Shown here in pieces: positions 23,183 through 32,017 of a stretch of 64,000 bases of DNA (position 1 is the stretch's first letter; each line of letters starts with the position of its first letter). This DNA comes from Macrostomum hystrix (Eukaryota; Platyhelminthes; Macrostomidae): the NCBI GenBank assembly GCA_950097015.1, contig CATNEN010000033.1:2666001-2730000 (forward strand), read 5' to 3'. Position numbers and translations under genes: made by a program. The notes beneath the pieces were generated by a model. It was not told the DNA's origin. It saw nothing but the letters and a program-made list of their open reading frames with translations, and did no database searches.

Positions 23183-24001
23183 TCAAACGTATGCCTCCGC
23201 CTCTTCAGCTGCGGCATACAATAGGCAGTCGTCAGCTGGGTCAAATAAACAGCTACTGGCTGCCATCGCTGCCGCTGATGCTGACGCCTCCGCCTCTTCA
23301 GCTGCGGCATACAAAAGCTCGTCATCAGCTGGGTCAAACAAGCAGTTACTGGCTGCCATCGCTGCCGCTGCTGCTGACGCCTCTGCCTCTTCAGCTGCGG
23401 CATACAATAGGCAGTCGTCAGCTGGGTCAAATAAACAGCTACTGGCTGCCATCGCTGCCGCTGCTGCTGACACCTCCGCCTCTTCAGCTGCGGCATACAA
23501 AAGCTCGTCATCAGCTGGGTCAAACAAGCAGTTACTGGCTGCCATCGCTGCCGCTGCTGCTGACGCCTCTGCCTCTTCAGCTGCGGCATACAATAGGCAG
23601 TCGTCAGCTGGGTCAAATAAACAGCTACTGGCTGCCATCGCTGCCGCTGCTGCTGACGCCTCCGCCTCTTCAGCTGCGGCATACAAAAGCTCGTCGTCAG
23701 CTGACTCTAAGCAATTGGCTGCCATCGCCGCTTCGACATCTTCAGCTGCGGCATACAAAAGCTCGTCGTCAGCTGAGTCTAAGCAATTGGCTGCCATCGC
23801 CGCTTCGACCTCTTCAGCTACGGCGTATAACAAATGGTCGTCTGCCAGGCCGAATACAAAACTGTATGTTGAATTGTATGTTTCATCATACCCGTAGTCA
23901 TCATAGCCTGGCTCTTCATTCAGCTCAACGTCATCGTCGTGACAGTTGGATTTTTCCGCATCGTTTAGAGTTGGCCCTGATGATGATGTTGATGTAGGCA
24001 T
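23183..24001 (-). CDS. Acidic Ala-rich repeat protein of the element
   Basis: 272 residues from an ATG at 24001. The N-terminal ~50 residues are acidic and Tyr-rich (DDDVELNEEPGYDDYGY). The rest is about eight helical repeats of the type DDELLYAAAEEAEA, with spacer AMAASNCLFDPA. The last five or six units alternate strictly between a CLLYAAAEE form and an ELLYAAAEE form, so the DNA repeats with a 186-bp period made of two 93-bp units. The core E-L-x-x-A resembles a ubiquitin-interacting motif but lacks its conserved Ser, so no function is assigned. It is oriented opposite to the helicase gene. The open frames on the other strand are shadows of the repeat. The related copy at 36.6-37.6 kb lacks this gene entirely. 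Confidence 0.65.
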   Translation of the reverse strand: MPTSTSSSGPTLNDAEKSNCHDDDVELNEEPGYDDYGYDETYNSTYSFVFGLADDHLLYAVAEEVEAAMAANCLDSADDELLYAAAEDVEAAMAANCLESADDELLYAAAEEAEASAAAAAMAASSCLFDPADDCLLYAAAEEAEASAAAAAMAASNCLFDPADDELLYAAAEEAEVSAAAAAMAASSCLFDPADDCLLYAAAEEAEASAAAAAMAASNCLFDPADDELLYAAAEEAEASASAAAMAASSCLFDPADDCLLYAAAEEAEAYV

Positions 24002-24236
24002 GGCGAGACAATGGGGGCAGTATTTAAAATGTTGAACTTGTTTTATTTACTTCATTAATTGTCCAAAGTTTCAACTGCATTGATTACATATTCCCAATCA
24101 CATAAGATTATCAGCAAGCTTGTTACCATAGACTAGCAATAGGGTTTTTAGTTGGTTACTTTACTAAGGTAAGTGGCGTAACTTATTTACACATTTTAGA
24201 TTCTTAATTATTGTTTCAAATAAAAAAAACTACAAC

Positions 24237-24692
24237 ATGTCATCCCTGGGTGGGCGGCACAATGGCGGAGATCGAGATCGAGATATCGACAGAGAGGATC
24301 ACAACTCTGGCAACGACAAACCGATCTCGTGCCCTACCGTCAGTAGCAGCACAGATGTCGTGATTGGCACTGAGCGACGTCGACGAAGGCACAGCTCGGA
24401 TAGTAGTTCAGACTCGGATTTTGCTATTCTGCCTTCACGTCAACGTGTTCAGTACGTATTGCATCGTCCAGGTGTCGTGCGAATTTACAATCAGAGATTT
24501 TCTATTGTGAACGCCAATCCGACACGTGATTTAGCCGGCCAATTGCAACTGCCGCAGCATGCGCAAGTGACCGATATACAGTCACCAATTGTAAGCAGTA
24601 GCAGCAGCATCAACAATGGCGGCACTGGCACTGAAAGAGAGCGCGGTGATGCCAATCGTGCTGCAAATAACCCAGATTTGAATGACATGTAG
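24237..24692 (+). CDS. RS-like basic protein of the element
   Basis: 151 residues from ATG 24237. An Asp/Arg/Asn-rich N terminus (DRDRDIDREDHNSG), a basic-Ser patch ERRRRRHSSDSSSDSD at ~45-60, then a conserved-looking middle with FAILPSRQRVQYVLHRPGVV and FSIVNANPTRDLAGQL, and a Ser/Asn-rich tail. I recognise no family. It is real by comparison: the copy at 36857-37306 keeps the protein sequence with few changes apart from one nonsense codon. It has the strand of the helicase gene and a short leader without iterons. Confidence 0.65.
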   Translation: MSSLGGRHNGGDRDRDIDREDHNSGNDKPISCPTVSSSTDVVIGTERRRRRHSSDSSSDSDFAILPSRQRVQYVLHRPGVVRIYNQRFSIVNANPTRDLAGQLQLPQHAQVTDIQSPIVSSSSSINNGGTGTERERGDANRAANNPDLNDM

Positions 24693-24906
24693 CAATTGTT
24701 TTGTTAAGCACTGTTTCCATTGCTTATAATGAAATTAATTAACTGATTAATATAATTAGAAGTTTCATGTATTTGATTCATACGTCAGAGTATTTAAAGT
24801 CGACAGTTCATGATACCTGCAAATGTTTTAAACTAGTTTTACATACACTAGCTCTCGTTCACCTTCACGTGGTATATTCAAAGCATAAGAGTTTGCCGTC
24901 ACTATT

Positions 24907-24920
24907 GACAATATATTGTC
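24907..24920. other. 14-bp perfect palindrome at shared breakpoints
   Basis: GACAATATATTGTC. The copy inverted at 10.4-10.66 kb begins here and the copy inverted at 36.64-37.6 kb ends here, each within a few bases. Candidate recombination or insertion site. Confidence 0.55.
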
Positions 24921-25205
24921 GCGTTTACCATTAATCATAATCAGACGACTGATGAGATCAGTCAGTAATAAAATATTAATACGCGAACACAGATGTGTGC
25001 AGGTAGTCAATCGGTTATTATTAATACGGTTTTTATTAAATTTCACCAATACATATAGAGTATAAATATATATAGAATTTCATTGGTTGAACAAATAATC
25101 GTGCTGTTCTACAATTAGTCTGATTTGCAAAGTCGCGAGAGCAAAAATAAACGTGTAAACTATAATACATAAAATTCTGCATATAAATTCTGTATTTTAC
25201 AGCAT

Positions 25206-25586
25206 TCATTGTTCGATGTACCAGTAGCGAACTCCATGTATGGTGAGCTGGAGTTCAGCTTGGGCTTCCTCTAAAAGCTCTAGCACTTCGATGATGTCTT
25301 GTGCTTCATACTCTCTTATACCAGTCACGAACAAGACAGCCTTATAGTCTTCTGCTGACCGGTGCTGTTGCAGCCATTGTTGAGTGCGCCGGAATAATAA
25401 ACATAGCTCATTAGCGTTGCACTCTGCATTTGGAACACCGCGTTGCAAACTAGGTAGCTGCTCGAAGCACCCTCGATGCGCTATGAACCGGCCAATGCAA
25501 TCTATGCGACAGCTGAGAAAGAGTTGAAATATGTGCGGGTGAAGATACATTTGCACTAACTGCATCTGATGGGCAATGAAGGACAT
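25206..25586 (-). CDS. Small helical protein A (paralogue of 30274-30693)
   Basis: 126 residues from ATG 25586. Shares with the 30.3-kb protein the pattern C-I-x-C-hydrophobic-x-x-F-hydrophobic-x-x-RG-x-x-EQL, then LQRGVPNAECNANEL, WLQQH-x-x-A-x-x-Y, EVLELLEEAQAELQ and a final IHGVRYW. The regular hydrophobic spacing suggests a six-helix bundle; the segment around WLQQHRSAEDYKAVLFVTGI is reminiscent of a CARD/death-fold helix pair, but that is a weak resemblance. No family is recognised for sure. It follows the RS-like gene on the opposite strand; in the inverted copy at 9-10.7 kb this gene was lost with the mariner insertion. Confidence 0.6.
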   Translation of the reverse strand: MSFIAHQMQLVQMYLHPHIFQLFLSCRIDCIGRFIAHRGCFEQLPSLQRGVPNAECNANELCLLFRRTQQWLQQHRSAEDYKAVLFVTGIREYEAQDIIEVLELLEEAQAELQLTIHGVRYWYIEQ

Positions 25587-25817
25587 GTTCAGTCAGTTAG
25601 TAAATCAAGTAAAGCAAAAAATAGTTTTGTAAAAAAAATTCTAAACTTTAATCAAAGCCCCCATAGAGTATATTTTATCGAACACAGGTGAGTCAGTCCA
25701 CAGACAAATCAAATGAATACAGGCCAGTCTGGGTATTAAGAACTAGAAATCTTTCTCGGCCAAGAAATCAGCCCACAACCAAAATTCACAGCAAGCAGTA
25801 AAGCAGTCAGCCCTCCG

Positions 25818-26186
25818 ATGTCAACTTTCCCAGTCTTCCCGGCGCCGTTCCGGCAACATATACTGGCTTCCGCCGCCGCCACACTCCAAACTGCGCTGGT
25901 CGAGGCGATGGAGGCGGCCGTCGAGGTGGCGGCGGCGGAGGCTTGGACGCCGGAACGGCGCCGGGCGGATGCCGAGATGGCTGCCGCTATGCGGCGGGTC
26001 CGGGCGGCCATGGTCCGCATGGCCCGGGCCCGCCGCATAGCGGCAGGCCTCGATCCTTATGTGAGTAGTAGATTTCGATTCCTTTCATTTGAATATTTAT
26101 GAACACATCTGCATGGTAACATCTGAGCTAACAAACTAAATGAAACCTAAAAACCATCTTTCATCCCACAGCCGGGTGTCCTATGA
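25818..26186 (+). CDS. Tiny Ala-rich spliced protein of the element (2 exons)
   Basis: Exon 1 is 25818-26060, from ATG to CTTAT|GTGAGT; the acceptor CATCCCACAG at ~26171 gives exon 2 starting CCGGGTGTCCTATGA, i.e. PGVL and stop, for about 85 residues. The protein starts STFPVFPAPFRQHILASAAA, continues with a long helical Ala/Glu/Arg stretch (AEAWTPERRRADAEMAAAMR) and ends GLDPYPGVL. Three copies in the window (also ~3229 and 9060-9265 minus) keep the coding core; two of them keep the donor, and all three keep an acceptor followed by PGVL. Function unknown; a short amphipathic helix could bind a partner or membrane. The leader from 25667 is conserved with 2798. Confidence 0.6.
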
Positions 26187-26189
26187 TGG

Positions 26190-27040
26190 ACACAGACCGA
26201 GGACCAGAGGACAGTCCAAGAAGTCCAAGGATTGACTGATATGAACCGTAACCGTATGATATGATGATATCATAGTCGTGCATGTGACTGATATGAACCG
26301 CGATATAAACAAAACATTTACAGATTGACTTGTTAAAACTGTTCTGTCATTTTATATCTATCTATATAAAATTTGTGCGACAATTGACAATATCATTATT
26401 GACAATATCATTGACAATAACAATAATAAACAATATATAATACCTGAGGTCATATCAATCTTAGCTTGGATTTCGTTTATTATATGAAATTGTAGGCGTG
26501 CAATAATATAAATATTATCGTGCATTATACAGCCATATAATTAAGTTAGATAAGTTTGAGAAAATAAAGTACAAACGACGAATAAATTATTATACACTTT
26601 CGTATCGCTAGACATAAGATATTCCAAGATGCACTATTAAAACGTGCAGACTATAGGTATGTAGTGCATTAAATTCTGCGTATTTTACCAAAGACATATC
26701 TGCTTGGTACAGCTCGATTTTTTCGCGATTTTTTTTCTTCGTATCCACATTTTTTCCTTCTAAAATACAGTCAGACGTTTTTGGCCATAGACAAAAAAAC
26801 GGCTGCATATAATTCATATTGTATGCAGTATTTTTGCAAAAGTTCTTTAAGTAGCGTGGCTATATCTATGGTATATTCGCGAATATAGCCAGACATTTCA
26901 TCTATAATTAGTGTTTGCGCACTGCCAACTTTTTTTTCGCGAAAGTACATACGTATTCTTAAGTCAAAACGACTATGATCGTTGACTACTTGAGATCTGT
27001 GCATATTGTGCCAGTGGTAAAAAGGTAAGAAGGCTCTTGT
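26190..27040. other. Non-coding stretch of the element
   Basis: AT-rich, with TTTCGCGAAA-type boxes near 26725, 26875 and 26938. At 26971-27060 two short pieces of the helicase gene's 5' end appear in swapped order. Matches 8.0-8.6 kb inverted. Confidence 0.6.
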
Positions 27041-27049
27041 GGAAGACAG

Positions 27050-27160
27050 TATCGTTAGCCATCGTTACCATCAGGCCGTACGTTAGCCAGATTTCAGTTT
27101 TTTTCTGAAAGCTTTCATCTGGCTAACGTACGGCCCGATGATAATGTGAGCATTAGCCAG
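27050..27160. repeat. Large hairpin 1
   Basis: Perfect 19-bp arms GGCCGTACGTTAGCCAGAT (27075-27093) and its reverse complement (27118-27136), around a 24-base loop with TTTTTTT; weaker pairing continues outward. Conserved with 7955-8029. Confidence 0.9.
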
Positions 27161-27244
27161 CCCTGCTCTGCACCCGGACATCCCCGTGTTTCAAAATATA
27201 AATACACAGGACTGCTATGGTATTGTAGTGTATAGTGATTCGGT

Positions 27245-27386
27245 GTGACGGTTCAGTGGTTCACATACTGCGACATGTCACATACTGGTTGAACAGTATA
27301 ATGTATTTTCGCGTCCTTCAACGGAAGCTGCTAAGATATCTGCTGGCTATGTGACATGTCGCAGTATGTGAACCACGAACCGTCAC
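27245..27386. repeat. Large hairpin 2
   Basis: Arms at 27245-27283 and 27349-27386 pair over 38 of 39 bases (core TTCACATACTGCGACATGTC); the 65-base loop has a TATTTTCGCG half-iteron. GCTCTGCACC follows both this hairpin and hairpin 1. Confidence 0.9.
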
Positions 27387-27926
27387 ATTGCTCTGCACCT
27401 GGTCACCCGTTTTAAAATATAAATAAATAATAAACAAAAATAATTTAGTGTTTGTAATTTGTTTAATTGTTAATAGTACACAACTTCTTATCTTGTTTAT
27501 TCTATCATTAAAATAATATGAACTGAACTGACTGGCGGTTATGCGGTTTACATTGGCGTTGAGACTTATTACAAGACCGACGTAATCGTAATCGATCAGT
27601 CTGAGATATTATGTTTGTATTTATATTGCGCAAAACCTGAGAATAATGAAGTAGACTTAAAACTAAAATTGATGTAAAAAAGAATAGACAGTAGTGGAAT
27701 CAAATCGCTTAGAATCAAATCGCGTAAAAGTATATATTTTTTAGTTTATTATTATATCAACGTATATTAAATCAATCGATTAAATCAAGTTCAGTCTGAA
27801 TTTATTTACAAGTGAGTCGATTATTCAGTTAGCCAGCCAGCCAGTCAGTCAGCCAGCCAATCAGCCAGTAGACAGACAAAGCAGCCCAATCTGAGTTGCA
27901 CGCAGAGCCAATTGAATTGAATGAAA

Positions 27927-29483
27927 TCAATTGCCGCACAGACATTGTCGCGTCTTGATCAATCGGCCGTGTCTTGACACTGTCGTAGTCAATATCTTGT
28001 GTGTGCATATACAATACGAGCGTCTAGATGCATGCAAAGCATCAGTCGCAGGTATAGTCGATTGCGATGACTGCACATCACTTATTGACATTGCGACATC
28101 GTCGTCAAGGTCGGCGGTCAGAACCAATTCTGCTGCGGCATCGGCATCTCCTTGCGGCACTGTCACATCAGATAGCTGTTCATCAGAATCGTTGTTGACA
28201 TCAGCCATGATGATCTCCATTGCGACATCAAACATGTCATCGATGTGACTTGCTTCGGAATGGGCAGCGAAGTCCGATCCAGCAGCAGCAGCAGCAACAC
28301 AATCCGTATTGGTAGACAGAAATTGCATAGCGGCAGGTTGCATCAAGTCGAGCAGAATCTGCGCCATTTCAATGTCATCACCGTGACCGGATGATGTACC
28401 AATACACACTGACTGCGTGCTGACATTGGCTTCGATTGAAACATCGGTCACACCGTTTTGTGCACTGACACCAACTGTCGCTGTTGTTACTCTTGGCGCA
28501 CAGACAGGAATAAAAACAGGTAGCGGCACCGGAACGAAATACGGCACCTCGACAGTTGGAATCGGCAACATAGGCATCGCTGGTGATCCGATTGGCTCAA
28601 TTTGCAACATTGGCATTGATGGCGATGGTACTGGCGAGTGATCCGATTGGATTGTTTCTGCTGCTGCTTCAATCGCATTGTGATTAAGCGGAGTAGATGT
28701 ACAAATTGGATGCCGTACTGATCCAATTGACACGCTGTCCGCTTGGCTCACATGTTCAGCAGGCTCGTCAGTACTTGTTGCATAGATGATGCCTGATTCA
28801 GCTGCGCTATCTTCTATGATGATCGTTTCTGCTGGCTGCTCTGCTGCTGACTGCTCTGCTGATGGCTGCTCTGCTGCTGGCTGCTCTGCTGCTGGCTGCT
28901 CTGCTACTGGCTGCTCTGCTGATGGCTGCTCTGCTGCTGGCTGCTCTGCTGCTGGCTGCTCTGCTACTGGCTGCTCTGCTACTGGCTGCTCTGCTGCTGG
29001 CTGCTCTGCTGCTGGCAGTCGACGGGCAATGTAGCGCTCGTGCATATAGTCGACAATCTCGCCGACCACAGCTGGTAGTGGATCCAGTTGTTCAAGCTGG
29101 ACCACTTCGCCCATTGCCGCTGCTCCCGCCACTGCCACTGGCTGAGCTGGTTGGCCACCGACGCGACGCTGCGGATTCCGCTTACATCTATATAGATGAT
29201 GCAACATGTTGGACGTTATTTTGTTGCAATGCGAACACGCTAGCACACGTCCACCGGCAGCGACATCCACACCAGCCCGCTGTAGTTGCAGCATCTTCCA
29301 GACGGCACTTCCACGCTCCTTAACCGACGCGAATAGCGATGGCCTTTGACCAACAGGTAGGACTGTCCAGTCAAATTCGGCATGGACAGCTTTATGCGCC
29401 TCTATAAAATGTCTTCGCATCATATTGGCGCGGATTTGCTGGCCGCAGAAATGGCAGAAGCGGAGTCCGTTGTTGTCTTCCAT
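27927..29483 (-). CDS. Zinc-finger protein sharing the YR's N-terminal module
   Basis: 518 residues from ATG 29483. The first ~105 residues hold two fingers: C-x2-C-x11-H-x4-H (CHFCGQQI..., residues ~10-30) and C-x2-C-x8-H-x4-C (~83-100), with EFDWTVLPVGQRPSL and VWKMLQLQR between them. The same order and spacing occur in exon 1 of the recombinase (AFDWSTIPEVQRP, ...KIIRLRRDG), so the two genes share a DNA-binding module. Then comes a tandem AEQPAAEQPVAEQPS segment (~165-220), an Ile/Pro/Val-rich middle and an acidic C terminus (NNDSDEQLSDV), resembling an activator or repressor of transcription. Role inferred: recognising the element's own sites. The last ~25 residues may be read-through of a different 3' exon. 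Confidence 0.7.
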   Translation of the reverse strand: MEDNNGLRFCHFCGQQIRANMMRRHFIEAHKAVHAEFDWTVLPVGQRPSLFASVKERGSAVWKMLQLQRAGVDVAAGGRVLACSHCNKITSNMLHHLYRCKRNPQRRVGGQPAQPVAVAGAAAMGEVVQLEQLDPLPAVVGEIVDYMHERYIARRLPAAEQPAAEQPVAEQPVAEQPAAEQPAAEQPSAEQPVAEQPAAEQPAAEQPSAEQSAAEQPAETIIIEDSAAESGIIYATSTDEPAEHVSQADSVSIGSVRHPICTSTPLNHNAIEAAAETIQSDHSPVPSPSMPMLQIEPIGSPAMPMLPIPTVEVPYFVPVPLPVFIPVCAPRVTTATVGVSAQNGVTDVSIEANVSTQSVCIGTSSGHGDDIEMAQILLDLMQPAAMQFLSTNTDCVAAAAAGSDFAAHSEASHIDDMFDVAMEIIMADVNNDSDEQLSDVTVPQGDADAAAELVLTADLDDDVAMSISDVQSSQSTIPATDALHASRRSYCICTHKILTTTVSRHGRLIKTRQCLCGN

Positions 29484-29649
29484 TGCAGCTTAAATATAGT
29501 CGTTCGCTGGCTAGCCTGCTGAATAATCGACAGAGTGGTCGTTGTGGCTGAATTTTAATTATCGATTTGCGTGCGCGCGCGCATATATTTACCTAGCACT
29601 GCTCATATCCTGTACAGAGCAGCAGTCAGACACATAGACATAGACAGAC

Positions 29650-30060
29650 ATCGTCAACTATTTCCATATATAGTATTTTCGCGAAAATACTGATATGCTC
29701 TATAAACAAAGGTAAGGGCAGTATTTTTGCAAAAGTTCTTAAAGTAGTATGCATGATTACATCTTTGGTAATTTCGCGAAAATACTGCTATGCTATTAAA
29801 CAAAGGTAGTTGGCGGTATTTTTGCAAAAGTTCTTAAAGTAGTGTGCATGATTACATCTTTGGTATTTTCGCGAAAAGACTGCTATGCTATTAAACAAAG
29901 GTAGTTGGCGGTATTTTTGCGAAAATTCTTAATGTAGTGTGCATGGCTACATCTTATGGTATTATCGCGAATGCAGATACGCGGCGGTTGAAGACAATAA
30001 GAAGACAATATTTTTGCGAAAGTACTTTAAGTATTCATGATGACTATATCTAATGGTAAT
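29650..30060. repeat. Iteron array 2
   Basis: Units with ATTTTCGCGAAAATACTG, GTAGTTGGCGGTATTTTTGC and CTTAAAGTAGTGTGCATG repeat about every 95-100 bp, upstream of the zinc-finger gene's start and downstream of small helical protein B, so they could serve the zinc-finger gene's promoter. Confidence 0.9.
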
Positions 30061-30273
30061 CAATAACCAAATATGACTTGACTTCATTATATTTTATTAT
30101 TATTCATGCCGCGAATACAACTTGCAACAGGTTCACTCATGTATTTTTGCTTGAGCGAATTAATTGGGTTAAATAAATAGCTGGCATTAATTAAACGGCG
30201 AACAGGAAACTACAATTAGCTGTATTAAGTCTACCTAAAACTAGTGCTGCTACTGCTGCTGCTGCTGCTGCTG

Positions 30274-30693
30274 TTACTGCTCAATTCGATATCGGCGGCT
30301 CCGGAGCAACTCTCGCAGTCTAGCCCTTTGCTGTACGCCGCGCCAGTAGTCCAGGCCGTGTAGAATGTGCTGCAGCTCCAAACATGTGTCCTCCAGCAGG
30401 CCTAGCAGCTCGGCCAAGTCGAAGGCCTCGTTCTCTGTTAGGCAGGTCACCTCCAGGATGGTCTCGTAGCCCGCAGCTGTCTTGTGTTGTAGCAGCCAGT
30501 CCAGGAGGCTCTTCATCAGGGTGTGCAGCTGGGTGACGTTCAGCTCAGCAGTCGGGCAGTGGCGCTGCAGGCAGGTTAGCTGCTCCAATCGTCCTCGGTA
30601 AGTCAGGAACGGGGCCAGACAGGCGATGTCGCATCTGGCCAGGAGTGCCACGGTGGCCGGCGAGCCGAACAGCGCCACAGGATGCGCATTCAT
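30274..30693 (-). CDS. Small helical protein B (paralogue of 25206-25586)
   Basis: 139 residues from ATG 30693. Alignable with protein A over ~100 residues: CDIACLAPFLTYRGRLEQL, LQRHCPTAELN, LLDWLLQHKTAAGYETILEV, AELLGLLEDTCLELQ, ILHGLDYW, then a basic tail LRELLRSRRYRIEQ. GC content is clearly higher than in protein A and third positions favour G/C, so the two copies diverged long ago or have different histories. Same strand as the zinc-finger and recombinase genes. A death-fold (CARD-like) bundle is possible but unproven; DNA or partner binding is equally open. Confidence 0.62.
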   Translation of the reverse strand: MNAHPVALFGSPATVALLARCDIACLAPFLTYRGRLEQLTCLQRHCPTAELNVTQLHTLMKSLLDWLLQHKTAAGYETILEVTCLTENEAFDLAELLGLLEDTCLELQHILHGLDYWRGVQQRARLRELLRSRRYRIEQ

Positions 30694-30784
30694 CGTGAGT
30701 TCTACACAACCAACAATGTCGTGAGTGCAACAGCAGCGCGTCTAACACTAGCAGAAGTAGAATTAGAATAGGAAGCAGAGTTCT

Positions 30785-31640
30785 AAATGGAAAGTAAATA
30801 CAGTATTTTCGCGAAGGTAAGGGCAGTATTTTTGCAAAAGTAGCGTGACTACATCTTATGGTATTTTCGCAAATGCAGATACGTATTCTCAGACAAAGTG
30901 ACTTTTTACCATAGACAAATTTAGTGTATTTCTGTAAATTGCCAAAACTCACGAATGAGTTTTTTCGCGAAAAGACAATATGTACTATATTGAATACTTG
31001 TAAATGAAAAATAGTGTCTGTTTTTGCGAAAATACTGCTATGCTATTAAACACAGGTAGTTGGTGGTATTTTTGCAAAAGTTATTGAAGTAGTGTGCATG
31101 GCTACATATTATGGTATTTTCGCGAAAATACTGCTATGCTATTAAACAAAGGTAGTTGGCGGTATTTTTGCAAAAGTTATTAAAGTAGTGTGCATGGCTA
31201 CATCTTAAGGTATTTTCGCGAAAATACTGCTATGCTATTAAACAAAGGTAGTTGGCGGTATTTTTGCAAAAGTTATTAAAGTAGGTTATATGCGTGGCTA
31301 TATCTTAAGGTATTTTCGCGAAAATACTGCTATGCTATTAAACACAGGTAGTTGGCGGTATTTTTGCAAAAGTTATTAAAGTAGGTAGTTTGCGTGGCTA
31401 CATCTTATGGTATTTTCGCGAAAATACTGTTATGCTATTAAACACAGGTAGTTGGCGGTATTTTTGCAAAAGTTATTAATTAAGTAGGTTATATGCGTGG
31501 CTATATCTTAAGGTATTTTCGCGAAAATACTGCTATGCTATTAAACAAAGGTAGTTGGCGGTATTTTTGCAAAAGTTCTTAAAGTAGTGTGCATGGCTAC
31601 ATATTATGGTATTTTCGCGAATGTAGATACGTATTCTCAG
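30785..31640. repeat. Iteron array 3
   Basis: At least seven units, each with the TATTTTCGCGAAAATA palindrome and a TATTTTTGCAAAAG half-site at ~96-104 bp spacing, between small helical protein B and the recombinase 3' end. It is the longest array in the window. Confidence 0.93.
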
Positions 31641-32017
31641 ACAAAGTGACTTGTACTTTTTTACCATCGACAAATTTAGTATATTTCTCTGCTAATTGTC
31701 AATAATCACGAATGATTTTTTCGTGTATCTTCGGCTTTTAAGAAAACGAGAATAGTTTAATCTCAGTTTAATCAGATGATAATCAAATGATTTCATTTGT
31801 CAATTTATTTAATTACTAACGAAATAATCACAGTGTTGACAATCATTAGCATCTTAACAATATATAAGAGAGCAACAAACAGAACATATGAGATTCTCGG
31901 TTGTAAAGGGACGGGTATTAGTGGGGGTATCACAATTGACACAATTGATAATAGTTTGGCAAATCAGACAATCAGCACATATTAAGTCAGGTGACACGAC
32001 TGGGACAATATGAGCAT

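Noticed and set aside
23191-23997. 268-codon plus-strand frame opposite the acidic repeat gene
   Set aside because: Mirror of the repeat on the other strand; Leu/Gln/Arg-rich and without the acidic unique N terminus that makes the minus frame credible.
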